From Candidatus Blautia merdavium (lineage in GTDB: Bacteria; Bacillota; Clostridia; Lachnospirales; Lachnospiraceae): 51,925 nucleotides of DNA. Shown piece by piece: positions 42,666 through 50,947 of this stretch; positions within the stretch are counted from its first letter, which is position 1, and each line of letters opens with the position of its first letter. The stretch is from the NCBI GenBank assembly GCA_019119975.1, contig DWVZ01000127.1, positions 1 through 51,925 on the forward strand, given 5' to 3'. Below the pieces are notes generated by a model that was not told where the DNA came from, did not search any database, and was given only the letters and a program-made list of their open reading frames with translations. Position numbers and translations under genes: made by a program.

Positions 42666-43844
42666 ATGATTGTAGAACCAAAGGTCAGAGAATTTATCTG
42701 TACGACTGCACATCCGGAAGGCTGCAGGGAAAATGTAAAGAAACAGATCGCTTATGTAAAAGCGCAGAACATCGAGGGAGCGCCGAAAAAGGTACTGGTT
42801 ATCGGCTCTTCTACCGGATATGGACTGGCGAGCAGGATCACCGCTGCATTCGGATGTCATGCGGCGACCCTGGGTGTTATGTTTGAGAAAGCCGCAGCAG
42901 GCAAGAGAACTGCCACACCGGGCTGGTACAACACAGCGGCTTTTGAAGAAGAAGCGGCAAAGGAAGGCTTATATGCCAAGACTATTAACGGAGACGCTTT
43001 TTCAAAGGAAGTAAAGGAGCAGGCGATTTCCATGATCCGGGAAGATCTGGGAAAGGTGGATATGGTGATCTACAGTCTGGCAGCCCCCAGAAGGACTGAC
43101 GCGCAGGGAAAGACCTGGGTATCCAGCTTAAAGACCACAGACCAGCCCTTTACAGAAAAGAGCCTGGATTTAAAGAATAATACCATTGTCACCAGAACCG
43201 TAGACCCTGCCGAGGAGGGCGAGCTGGAAGGCACAGTCAAAGTCATGGGCGGCGAAGACTGGATGGACTGGATGGATGCCTTAAAGGCGGCAGATGTGCT
43301 GGAGAAGGACGCAGTGACTGTGGCATATTCCTACATAGGTCCGGAACTGACTTACCCCATCTACTTTGACGGAACCATCGGGGAAGCCAAGAAGCATCTG
43401 ACCAGGACAGCCCATGAGATCAATGAAAAATACAGCGATGTAAAAGCATATATTTCTGTTAATAAAGCCCTGGTGACCCAGGCGAGCGCGGCGATCCCCA
43501 TTGTTCCTCTGTATTTTGCTATCCTTTATAAAGTGATGAAGAAGCAGGGAAATCATGAAGGCTGCATCGAGCAGATCGCGAGACTGTTCCGGGACAGACT
43601 GTCTAAGGAACAGGTGCCGGTAGACGAAGAGGGCAGGATCCGTATGGATGACTGGGAACTGTCTGAAAGCGTGCAGAAAGAAGTTATGGAGTGCTGGGAA
43701 AAGGTCAGCACAGACAATGTAGCAGAAATTTCTGATATCGAAGGATACTGGGAAGATTTCTATCACATGTTCGGCTTCCATTTTGATGAGATTGATTACA
43801 CCAAAGACGTGGATGTTGATACCAAGATTCCAAGCCTTGCATAG
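42666..43844 (+). CDS. fabV: Enoyl-ACP / trans-2-enoyl-CoA reductase FabV
   Basis: NADH-dependent reductase that completes each fatty acid elongation cycle, or reduces crotonyl-CoA in related Ter enzymes. The 392 residues show EPKVREFICTTAHPEGC, the NAD site VIGSSTGYGLASRI, and the catalytic Tyr-x8-Lys in YFDGTIGEAK, followed by LTRTAHEIN. FabV is large and differs from FabI, and the family is known for triclosan tolerance. AGGAGG lies before the ATG. Its promoter carries an operator shared with fabH. Confidence 0.94.
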   Translation: MIVEPKVREFICTTAHPEGCRENVKKQIAYVKAQNIEGAPKKVLVIGSSTGYGLASRITAAFGCHAATLGVMFEKAAAGKRTATPGWYNTAAFEEEAAKEGLYAKTINGDAFSKEVKEQAISMIREDLGKVDMVIYSLAAPRRTDAQGKTWVSSLKTTDQPFTEKSLDLKNNTIVTRTVDPAEEGELEGTVKVMGGEDWMDWMDALKAADVLEKDAVTVAYSYIGPELTYPIYFDGTIGEAKKHLTRTAHEINEKYSDVKAYISVNKALVTQASAAIPIVPLYFAILYKVMKKQGNHEGCIEQIARLFRDRLSKEQVPVDEEGRIRMDDWELSESVQKEVMECWEKVSTDNVAEISDIEGYWEDFYHMFGFHFDEIDYTKDVDVDTKIPSLA

Positions 43845-43872
43845 AAATAAGGAAATTTCAGAAGAGAAAAAA

Positions 43873-43906
43873 CAGGAGCAGGCACACAAATAGGTACCTG
43901 CTCCTG
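43873..43906. terminator. Bidirectional terminator between fabV and the DUF1292 gene
   Basis: CAGGAGCAGG (43873-43882) and CCTGCTCCTG (43897-43906) form a perfect 10 bp stem. On the minus strand six T follow directly; on the plus strand only CTTTG. Confidence 0.75.
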
Positions 43907-43913
43907 CTTTGCA

Positions 43914-44303
43914 TTATAAATCTTTTTCGCTTTTTAAATTGGAAATGAAGTCATGGAACGCCTCAGCGGCAGCCATGTATTCGTCTTCTCTTTCAATGTT
44001 GCTTACTACAGGGTTGTCGCCTTCCTCCGCATAGCGGAACAGATAGGTTTCCCCTTCCGGGCTTTTGCCGTCTTTATTTAAGGGGACAAGGGCAATGTAT
44101 TCGCCGAAGCCTTCTACCGGAAACGTGGTAAGCACTGCGCATTCCAGGACAGAGTCGTCGTCCAGGGTCAGTTTGATGGTAGGATTGGGAACTCTGGGAA
44201 TGGTGCCCTGATTTTTCCCTGCGCTGGAGCAGTTGGAGGTGCAGGAAGCGCAGTCGCTGGGGCTGCAGCTGCCGATGTCGGTTGTATAGGTTTCTTCACT
44301 CAT
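43914..44303 (-). CDS. DUF1292 family protein with Cys-rich N-terminus
   Basis: Function unknown. The 129 residues have a Cys-rich start (SCSPSDCASCTSNCSS, about residues 12-27) and a DUF1292 core with IKLTLDDDSVLECAVLTTFPVEGFGEYIALVPL in outline, FRYAEE and the conserved IEREDEYMAAAEAF. The Cys pattern C-x4-C-x2-C-x3-C could bind a metal or form disulfides. AGAGGTCC precedes the ATG. It converges on fabV and shares its terminator. Confidence 0.85.
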   Translation of the reverse strand: MSEETYTTDIGSCSPSDCASCTSNCSSAGKNQGTIPRVPNPTIKLTLDDDSVLECAVLTTFPVEGFGEYIALVPLNKDGKSPEGETYLFRYAEEGDNPVVSNIEREDEYMAAAEAFHDFISNLKSEKDL

Positions 44304-44357
44304 AGTTGGACCTCTTTCTTTTGATTTTGTACAGGATTCCCTGTCTGTTTTTCAAAT

Positions 44358-44386
44358 ATTTTAGCAGATAAAGAGAGGGATTGCAA
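44358..44386 (-). promoter_or_regulatory. Promoter of the DUF1292 gene
   Basis: On the minus strand TTGCAA (44386-44381), 17 bp, TAAAAT (44363-44358), with TGC before the -10 box. Confidence 0.7.
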
Positions 44387-44403
44387 CCGCAGCCAGAAAG
44401 GAA

Positions 44404-44432
44404 TTGCATTTTCAGGGCAGTCCACGTATAAT
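44404..44432 (+). promoter_or_regulatory. Promoter of the ClC gene
   Basis: TTGCAT (44404-44409), exactly 17 bp, TATAAT (44427-44432). It lies 84 bp upstream of the start and back to back with the DUF1292 promoter. Confidence 0.75.
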
Positions 44433-44444
44433 AAAAATGACAGG

Positions 44445-44458
44445 CGCCAAAATTGGCG
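44445..44458. repeat. Operator-like palindrome downstream of the ClC promoter
   Basis: CGCCAA (44445-44450) and TTGGCG (44453-44458) flank two A, about 6 bp after the expected transcription start. Confidence 0.45.
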
Positions 44459-44516
44459 TAAGAAAGAGTAAGAAAAAGAAGAAGTTTAAGAAAAGAACGG
44501 AACAGGAGGAAGTCTT

Positions 44517-46094
44517 TTGAAAAAAGGAACTTCTCAGCTGCTGAAAAGAGCGGAGCATTTTAAGGCAATCCTGACCGGAGAGGGCTTTTTAGTAGGAATT
44601 ATCGCCGGGCTGGTGGTCCTTTTGTACCGGGTTCTGCTGGAGTATGCGGGAGCAGGCATGAATCTGGTTTTAAAGTACAGCAGGGAATATCCAGCAGTGG
44701 CAGGTATCTGGTTTCTGGTTCTTGCCGGGCTTGCCTGTGTCGTGGGAAGAATGGTGCGGTATGAGCCTATGATCTCCGGAAGCGGGATCCCCCAGCTGGA
44801 AGGGGAGATGGCAGGAAAGTTGGACCAGGTCTGGTGGAGAGTGATCCCTGCCAAATTTTTAGGCGGTTTTTTGTCCTTGTTTGCCGGGCTGTCCCTGGGA
44901 CGGGAAGGTCCCTCCATCCAGATCGGGGCAATGGCGGGAAAAGCGGTCTCCAAAGTCCTGGACAGAGGGAAGACAGAGGAAAAGTATCTGCTGACCTGCG
45001 GTGCCAGCGCCGGGCTTGCGGCAGCTTTTCATGCGCCTTTGGCAGGCGTGATGTTTTCCCTGGAAGAGATCCATAAGAATTTTTCTGTGTCCGTGCTGGT
45101 ATCTGTCATGACTGCGTCGATTACCGCAGACTATATATCCAGCCGGTTTCTGGGATTCGACGCGGTTTTCCAGTTTGATATCGGCGCGGAGATCCAGCCG
45201 GAATTTTACTGGCACATTTTGATCCTGGGCGCGATCTTAGGCGTTCTGGGAGCCTTTTATAATAAAATGACTCTCTGGGTCCAGGGACTGTACTATAAGG
45301 CAAAGAGACTGAATGAAACCACCAGGCTTCTGATCCCCTTTCTCCTTGCGGGGGTTCTGGGTCTGGTGATGCCTGAGGTGCTGGGAAGCGGGCATCATCT
45401 GATCGACATGGCTGCCCAGGAGCGTCTGGCGCTGACCAGCATCCTGGCGCTTCTGGCAGTGAAATTTCTGTTTTCCCTGATCAGCTTTGGCTCCGGGGCG
45501 CCGGGAGGGATTTTCTTTCCCCTTCTGGTGCTGGGCGCGCTGATCGGAAGCGCCTATAGTACGTTTGCTGTGCAGTATATGGGGCTGGATGCTTCTTATA
45601 TCAGCAATTTCGTGCTGCTTGCCATGGCAGGCTATTTCACTGCCATTGTGCGGGCGCCGATTACGGGGATTATCCTGATCTTTGAGATGACCGGGCAGGT
45701 CAGCCAGATGCTGTCCATGTCCCTGGTATCCATCACAGCCTATCTGGTGGCTTCTGCCCTGAGGTCAGAACCCATCTATGAGAGTTTGCTTCATTCCCTG
45801 CTGAAGAGGCGGGGAGAAAAGATTCCGGAAAAGACCGGAGAAAAGATCCTTCAGGAATTTGTGGTATGCCATGCCAGCCCGGTCCACAACCGGATGCTGC
45901 AGCAGATTTCGCTGCCGAAAAATTGTCTGGTGGTGGCAGTAAGAAGAAATGAGGAGGAGCTGATCCCCCGGGGAAGGACCATCCTGATGGCGGGGGATAT
46001 CCTTGTGACCCTTACCGATGAGGCGGATGCTTCTGCGGTGTACGACTGCATGGAGAAATTATGCGCAGAACAGGCGGTCAGGGAAAAGGGATGA
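44517..46094 (+). CDS. ClC-type chloride transporter with C-terminal RCK_C domain
   Basis: Membrane Cl-/H+ exchanger or channel. The 525 residues contain the selectivity motifs GSGIPQLEGE, GREGPSIQIG (with the gating Glu) and GAPGGIFFPLLVLGA. The second Glu used for proton transport in exchangers is in FSLEEIHKNF, so an exchanger is more likely than a channel. About residue 440 onwards is a TrkA_C-like domain (LVVAVRRNEEELIPRGRT, GDILVTLT). I chose TTG 44517, which lies 7 bp after AGGAGG (44504-44509). Confidence 0.92.
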   Translation: MKKGTSQLLKRAEHFKAILTGEGFLVGIIAGLVVLLYRVLLEYAGAGMNLVLKYSREYPAVAGIWFLVLAGLACVVGRMVRYEPMISGSGIPQLEGEMAGKLDQVWWRVIPAKFLGGFLSLFAGLSLGREGPSIQIGAMAGKAVSKVLDRGKTEEKYLLTCGASAGLAAAFHAPLAGVMFSLEEIHKNFSVSVLVSVMTASITADYISSRFLGFDAVFQFDIGAEIQPEFYWHILILGAILGVLGAFYNKMTLWVQGLYYKAKRLNETTRLLIPFLLAGVLGLVMPEVLGSGHHLIDMAAQERLALTSILALLAVKFLFSLISFGSGAPGGIFFPLLVLGALIGSAYSTFAVQYMGLDASYISNFVLLAMAGYFTAIVRAPITGIILIFEMTGQVSQMLSMSLVSITAYLVASALRSEPIYESLLHSLLKRRGEKIPEKTGEKILQEFVVCHASPVHNRMLQQISLPKNCLVVAVRRNEEELIPRGRTILMAGDILVTLTDEADASAVYDCMEKLCAEQAVREKG

Positions 46095-46122
46095 CAAGAA
46101 AGAAAAAGAGAGGTGTTATAGC

Positions 46123-48054
46123 TTGAATGCGAGAATCGAAGCGGCAGCCGGGGAAATACAAGCAATACCGGGATATACAAAAGCTTTGGGAGTGAGAAAA
46201 TGGAAAAACGGATACGAATTTTCCATAGAAGTCCCGAAGGGGGAGGAAGCGTCTCTTGTGCTGTACCGGACAAGAGACGGGATTGAGGAGCGGCAGGAGT
46301 TCCCATTTACGGAGGCTGGAAGGACAGGAGGGATCCTTTCCCTTCTGGTCACGGGAATCCGGCCGGAAAATACACAGTACAATTTCTGCCTGAATGGTCA
46401 GGTGATCCGGGATCCTTATGCCAGGGTCCTTGTGGGTACGCCGGAGTTTGGCAGAAAAGAGGAAGATCCGGAGAAGATCCGGTGCAGTTTTAAGGAGGAG
46501 ACCTACTCCTGGACAGACGGGCATTTCCAGGGCAGAGAGCTCAATGACTCCATCTATTATAAGCTGCAGGTGCGCAGCTTTACCATGCATAAAAATTCCA
46601 AAGTAAGGAAAAAAGGTACTTTTGCCGGCGCCATGCAGAAGATCCCCTATCTGAAGGAATTGGGGGTCACAGGCGTGCTGCTGATGCCTGCCTATGAATA
46701 CAGTGAGATCATGAAGCCGCAGACCAGAGGCGCCAAAGACTATCGGTATCCGGAGAACAAGCAGCCGGAGGAAAAGGCGCGGGTAAACTGCTGGGGTTAT
46801 ACCGGAGATGCCTGTTATTTCGCTCCCAAAGGGGCGTTCAGTGCTGCCGGGAATCCGGTGAGGGAATTCCGGGATCTGGTAAACGCCCTTCATAATGCCG
46901 GCATGGAGTGTCTGATGGAGTTTTTCTTTGACAGACAGACTTCTCTGACCAAAATGCTGGACATTTTAAAATACTGGAAATGCGCCTATCACATTGACGG
47001 TTTTCACCTTATGGGACAGGGCATCTGCAGAGAACTATTCATCAAAGATCCGGTCCTTGCAGGGTGCAAGCTGTTTTTCCACGATGTGGAGGAAGGTATA
47101 TTCGGAAAGAAGAAAGTGCCCCACAGGACCGTGGCGGAATACAACGAAGGGTTCCTTTATTCCATGCGCCATATGCTAAAGGGAGACGAAAATGCAGGAG
47201 AGGAATTTCTCTGGAGGAACAAAAGGAATCCTGCCTGCAGCGGAGTGATCAACTATCTGGCAGACCAGGACGGCTTTTCCATGATGGATATGGTATCTTA
47301 TGAGCAGCGCCACAATGAAGCCAATGGGGAGAACAACCAGGATGGGCTGGAATATAACTGTACCTGGAACTGCGGGACAGAAGGACCCAGCCGAAAGCAG
47401 AAGATCCGCAGACTTCGTCAGAAGCAGCTGAAAAATGCCTTTGCCATGCTGTTTTTGGCACAGGGCACGCCGCTGATCTTTCAGGGAGACGAATGGGGAA
47501 ACAGCCAGCAGGGCAACAACAATGTGTGGTGCCAGGATAATGAAGCAGGCTGGATCGACTGGAACGGAAGGAAGAACAACAGCCAGCTGCTGGAATTTGT
47601 GAAAAAAGCCATTGCTTTTCGCAAGGAGCACGGCGTCCTCCATATGGATGAGGAACCGAGAAATATGGATTACCGGGCGCTGGGATATCCGGACCTGTCC
47701 TATCACGGATCCCAGGCATGGGTCCTGAACCGGGACAGCAGCCTGAGGAGCCTGGGCATGATGTACTGCGGCGATTACAGCAACAAAGAACGGGAGTTTG
47801 TGTTCGCCGCCTGTAATTTTCATTGGGATCCCCATGAGATCGCCCTTCCGGGAATGCCGGGAGAGATTGTATGGAAAGAGATTATGCGGACAGACCGGGA
47901 AGAGGAGGGAGGATTCCTTTCGGAACCGGTGACAAGGAAAGAAAAGGTGGTGGAGGTACCGCCCCGAACCATTATCATATTGACAGGAAAGCAGGAAGAG
48001 AAAGCATGCGGGTCTGGCAACATTTTAAGACGATTACAAGGCACAAGCTTTTAG
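46123..48054 (+). CDS. GH13 isoamylase/GlgX-like protein lacking catalytic residues (putative pseudoenzyme)
   Basis: The 643 residues follow the GlgX/isoamylase plan: an N-terminal CBM48-like beta domain (FSIEVPKGEEASLVLYR), a barrel with YKLQVRSFT, LPYLKELGVTGVLLMP and NCWGYTGDACYFAPKG, and a late FLAQGTPLIFQGDEWGNSQQGNNN. The catalytic regions are altered: region I reads CLMEFFFDRQ where Asp and Asn-His are expected; region II reads DGFHLMGQGI for DGFRFD; region III reads FFHDVEEG for the acid Glu; region IV keeps Asp in DQDGF but His is Gln. It therefore should not cut glycosidic bonds and may bind or regulate glycogen. The start is TTG 46123, 9 bp after GAGAGG. It overlaps the next gene by 49 bp. 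Confidence 0.75.
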   Translation: MNARIEAAAGEIQAIPGYTKALGVRKWKNGYEFSIEVPKGEEASLVLYRTRDGIEERQEFPFTEAGRTGGILSLLVTGIRPENTQYNFCLNGQVIRDPYARVLVGTPEFGRKEEDPEKIRCSFKEETYSWTDGHFQGRELNDSIYYKLQVRSFTMHKNSKVRKKGTFAGAMQKIPYLKELGVTGVLLMPAYEYSEIMKPQTRGAKDYRYPENKQPEEKARVNCWGYTGDACYFAPKGAFSAAGNPVREFRDLVNALHNAGMECLMEFFFDRQTSLTKMLDILKYWKCAYHIDGFHLMGQGICRELFIKDPVLAGCKLFFHDVEEGIFGKKKVPHRTVAEYNEGFLYSMRHMLKGDENAGEEFLWRNKRNPACSGVINYLADQDGFSMMDMVSYEQRHNEANGENNQDGLEYNCTWNCGTEGPSRKQKIRRLRQKQLKNAFAMLFLAQGTPLIFQGDEWGNSQQGNNNVWCQDNEAGWIDWNGRKNNSQLLEFVKKAIAFRKEHGVLHMDEEPRNMDYRALGYPDLSYHGSQAWVLNRDSSLRSLGMMYCGDYSNKEREFVFAACNFHWDPHEIALPGMPGEIVWKEIMRTDREEEGGFLSEPVTRKEKVVEVPPRTIIILTGKQEEKACGSGNILRRLQGTSF

Positions 48055-48542
48055 TAATGAGCTATTGCTTCAAAATAGGATTATACAAACAGGGGCTGCT
48101 CCACGACCTGTCCAAGTATTCCTGGACAGAGTTTTCCGTAGGATGTAAATATTATCAGGGAGACCGCAGCCCCAACAACGCGGAGCGGGAAGCTACCGGG
48201 CTGTCCACCTCCTGGATCCACCATTACGGCAGGAACAAGCACCATTTTGAGCACTGGGTGGATTACGGCATTGACTGCGATACTATTATCCAGGGAGTGC
48301 CCATGCCCAGAAAATACATAGCAGAAATGGTCATGGACCGGATCAGCGCATCCAGGAATTATCATCCGGCTACCTATACGGACAGCGCTCCGCTGGAGTA
48401 TTTTTTAAAAAGCAAGGACAAATTATGGTTTGTCCATGAAAAGACCAATGAGGATCTGGAACTTCTGCTGCGGATGCTGGCAGAAAGAGGGGAGAAAGAA
48501 ACACTGAAATATATTAAGCATGTTTATTTGAAAGGGAAGTAA
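48006..48542 (+). CDS. DUF5662 family protein
   Basis: Function unknown; the family is common in Clostridia. The 178 residues show HLLHDLSKYS-like HDLSKYSWTEFS (about residue 33), HHYGRNKHHFEHWVDYG and PMPRKYIAEMVMDRISASRNY. The repeated His and Asp residues suggest a metal-dependent HD-like fold, but this is inference. ATG 48006 lies within the 3' end of the GH13 gene, so translation is probably coupled; AGGAAGAG is 4 bp upstream. Confidence 0.8.
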   Translation: MRVWQHFKTITRHKLLVMSYCFKIGLYKQGLLHDLSKYSWTEFSVGCKYYQGDRSPNNAEREATGLSTSWIHHYGRNKHHFEHWVDYGIDCDTIIQGVPMPRKYIAEMVMDRISASRNYHPATYTDSAPLEYFLKSKDKLWFVHEKTNEDLELLLRMLAERGEKETLKYIKHVYLKGK

Positions 48543-48555
48543 GGGAGTTATGAAT

Positions 48556-49689
48556 ATGAATGCTGAACAGATTCTGGGAATAATCAAAGGATTTCGGGAA
48601 GAGATTCCATGGCAGTATCTGGTCGTTGCAGCTATGGCAATCGCAGTCTTTTCCGCGCTGAACTGTTTCCTGGGGTACCGGCTGAGAAAGGTGTGGAGCT
48701 GTATCCTGGGCATCGGATTCGGAGGGGGAGGCGGCACGGCTGCGGTGTATCTGGTGCTTCACGATAAGACGCTTGCCATCTTAGGCGGGGCAGTGTGCGC
48801 GCTGCTTTTCGGGGCGCTTGCCTGGGTCCTCTATAAATTCGGTGTTTTCGTGATGTGCGGAGGATTGGTGTATGCCTGTATCCTTTTCCTGCTCAGCGAG
48901 CCGTCCCTGGAACAGTGCCTGATCGCTCTGGCGGCATGGGTCTTTGCAGGGACGCTGGCGCTGGGCTATGAGAAACAGGTGGTGATTGCCATTACCGCGT
49001 TCTGCGGGGCATATGGGACCATCCATATGGTATTTTTCATGACCAAGATCGAAACCCGGGCAGGGGAATTGATCCTGACTCTGGTGCTGGGACTGATCGG
49101 CGCTGTGGTACAGGCTGCTCCCTTCTTTAAGGGCGAGGACGTGGAAGCAGGGCTTCTGAACCTGTTCTCCAGAAAGAAAAAGAAGAAAGTGGTCCATAAA
49201 TCCAAAGTTACCCATGTCCATAAGGTAAAGAACCAGGAGAAAAACAGCCGGTATGTGAAACGCCCTTCTTCTATCAGCCGGGAAGAGGAGCCGGCGCCCC
49301 GGTATGACCGCAGAGAGCCCCAGAGGACATATCCTGACTGGGAAGCGGAGCGGGAGACATATGGAACCCATGAAAGAGAGAATAACGCCCGCTATAGCCA
49401 GGGAAATCCTTATGACAGCTATGGCTATGGGACAGTCAGGGGAGAGGAGAGCAGAGGTTATAAAGAAGATCTGGACAGCACCCGGGTATACGATACCCGT
49501 TACCAGGAAAGCAGGGAAGATCTGGATAAGACCCGGGTTTATACCGGACAGGAGATTCCTTTCCAGCCGGAGACCAGACAGAAGAATCCCTCTTACATGG
49601 CGCCGGGCATGGGGATTGACCTGGACAACCTGAACCGGGAACTGTCTCAGGAGATACAGAAGATTTATCAGGAAGAGAATCAGGAATAG
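48556..49689 (+). CDS. DUF4203-like membrane protein with charged tail carrying two DLDxTRVY motifs
   Basis: Function unknown. The first about 190 residues contain about seven hydrophobic helices (LVVAAMAIAVFSALNCFLGY; ILGIGFGGGGGTAAVYLVL; FVMCGGLVYACILFLL), a DUF4203-type layout. A basic stretch (RKKKKKVVHKSK) then leads to a disordered Arg/Glu/Tyr-rich tail. The tail has two nearly identical EDLDSTRVY and EDLDKTRVY motifs and a final amphipathic helix (LNRELSQEIQKIYQEE). These threonine motifs may be phosphorylated and read by an FHA-type protein, which is speculative. I chose ATG 48556 (9 bp from AAGGGAG) over ATG 48550. A strong terminator follows. Confidence 0.7.
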   Translation: MNAEQILGIIKGFREEIPWQYLVVAAMAIAVFSALNCFLGYRLRKVWSCILGIGFGGGGGTAAVYLVLHDKTLAILGGAVCALLFGALAWVLYKFGVFVMCGGLVYACILFLLSEPSLEQCLIALAAWVFAGTLALGYEKQVVIAITAFCGAYGTIHMVFFMTKIETRAGELILTLVLGLIGAVVQAAPFFKGEDVEAGLLNLFSRKKKKKVVHKSKVTHVHKVKNQEKNSRYVKRPSSISREEEPAPRYDRREPQRTYPDWEAERETYGTHERENNARYSQGNPYDSYGYGTVRGEESRGYKEDLDSTRVYDTRYQESREDLDKTRVYTGQEIPFQPETRQKNPSYMAPGMGIDLDNLNRELSQEIQKIYQEENQE

Positions 49690-49709
49690 CGGAAACTTCA
49701 GCGCAGAAA

Positions 49710-49750
49710 GCCAAAAGATAAGGCAGGTCAGTCTTATCTTTTGGCTTTTT
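49710..49750 (+). terminator. Strong terminator before fabH
   Basis: GCCAAAAGATAAG (49710-49722) and CTTATCTTTTGGC (49733-49745) form a perfect 13 bp stem with a 10-base loop, followed by five T. Confidence 0.93.
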
Positions 49751-49761
49751 ACAGCTATTTA

Positions 49762-49790
49762 TTGACAAGGAAGGTCAGTATGTGTATACT
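49762..49790 (+). promoter_or_regulatory. Promoter of fabH
   Basis: A perfect TTGACA (49762-49767), exactly 17 bp, TATACT (49785-49790). It follows the preceding terminator by 11 bp. Confidence 0.85.
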
Positions 49791-49798
49791 ATCTATAG

Positions 49799-49821
49799 AA
49801 TATTTTGATATACAAAATATT
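49799..49821. promoter_or_regulatory. Operator-like palindrome at fabH
   Basis: AATATTTTG (49799-49807) and CAAAATATT (49813-49821) are perfect 9 bp arms around ATATA. The core TTTTG-N5-CAAAA has the same spacing as the fabV site at 42565-42579. It lies just downstream of the transcription start, where a bound repressor would block elongation or initiation. Confidence 0.65.
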
Positions 49822-49853
49822 TGGAATATAAACAAAATACAGAGGTATTTAAA

Positions 49854-50816
49854 ATGACAGCCAGAATCATAGGGACCGGAAGAGCAGTTCCGGCTGAGAT
49901 AATTACAAATGATGATCTTTCCAGGATCGTAGAGACAAACGATGAGTGGATCTCCTCCCGCACAGGGATCCGCCAGAGAAGAATCGCAAAGGAGGAGACC
50001 ACGGCAGGGCTTGCGGCAGAGGCAGCCAGGAAAGCCCTGGAGCAGTCAGGCAAGGCGCCGGAGGAAATCCAGCTGGTGATCGTTGCCACCTGCTCTTCGG
50101 ATTACTTTTTCCCCAATACTGCCTGCCTGGTGGCAAAGGAACTGGGAATCCGCCACGCGGCAGGATTTGACCTGAGCGCGGCATGCACAGGCTTTCTCTA
50201 TGCCATGAATACGGCACAGGCATACATGGCAGCCGGGATGTACGAAAACGCCCTGATCATTGGTGTGGAGACCATTTCCAAGCTGGTGGACTGGAAGGAC
50301 AGAAGCACCTGTGTCCTCTTTGGAGACGGGGCGGGGGCTGCTGTATTGGAAGCGGCTGATACCGGATTTATCGGTATGGTCCAGCACTCAGACGGAGAAA
50401 AGGCAGATGTGCTCACCTGCAGGACCAGAGAGATGAATAACCTTTTGGTTTCCGGAGATCCGGCTCTTGACTATATTAAAATGGAAGGGCAGGAAGTCTT
50501 CAAATTCGCAGTAAAGAAAGTGCCGGAGTGCGTGGAAGAGCTGCTGGAAAAGACCGGTGTTTCCAAAGAAGAGATCCGCTACTATATCCTGCATCAGGCA
50601 AACAGCAGGATCATCAGCAGCGTGGCAAAACGCTTAAAGGTGGAAGAGGACAGATTCCCCATGAACGTTAATCTCTACGGGAACACATCCGCTGCCAGCA
50701 TTCCCATCCTTTTAGATGAAATGAACCGGGATGGAAAGTTGCAAAAAGGAGACAAGCTTCTCCTTTCCGGCTTCGGCGCAGGACTTACCTGGGGCGCCGC
50801 ACTGGTAGAGTGGTAA
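49854..50816 (+). CDS. fabH: 3-oxoacyl-ACP synthase III
   Basis: Condenses acetyl-CoA or a branched starter with malonyl-ACP to begin fatty acid synthesis. The 320 residues contain the catalytic triad motifs: Cys in DLSAACTGFLYA, His in LHQANSRI and Asn in NLYGNTSAASIP, and the family GFGAGLTWGA end. ATG 49854 follows AGAGGT by 7 bp; the open frame upstream falls in the operator. No other fab gene is adjacent; a terminator follows, so it appears to be a single-gene unit. Confidence 0.97.
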   Translation: MTARIIGTGRAVPAEIITNDDLSRIVETNDEWISSRTGIRQRRIAKEETTAGLAAEAARKALEQSGKAPEEIQLVIVATCSSDYFFPNTACLVAKELGIRHAAGFDLSAACTGFLYAMNTAQAYMAAGMYENALIIGVETISKLVDWKDRSTCVLFGDGAGAAVLEAADTGFIGMVQHSDGEKADVLTCRTREMNNLLVSGDPALDYIKMEGQEVFKFAVKKVPECVEELLEKTGVSKEEIRYYILHQANSRIISSVAKRLKVEEDRFPMNVNLYGNTSAASIPILLDEMNRDGKLQKGDKLLLSGFGAGLTWGAALVEW

Positions 50817-50851
50817 AAAGGCAGCAGGAAAGCAAAGGAAATCATTTCAAT

Positions 50852-50904
50852 AAACAAGGGCGTAAGAGAAAACCGTTTTTGTTCTCTCTTACGCCCTTGT
50901 TTTT
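50852..50904. terminator. Bidirectional terminator between fabH and uxaB
   Basis: An 18 bp perfect stem (arms 50852-50869 and 50885-50902; core AAGGGCGTAAGAGA / TCTCTTACGCCCTT) with a 15-base loop, followed by T on both strands. Confidence 0.93.
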
Positions 50905-50947
50905 GTTCAGGCAGCACAAAGATTACCCGGATGTGCTGCCTGTGACA

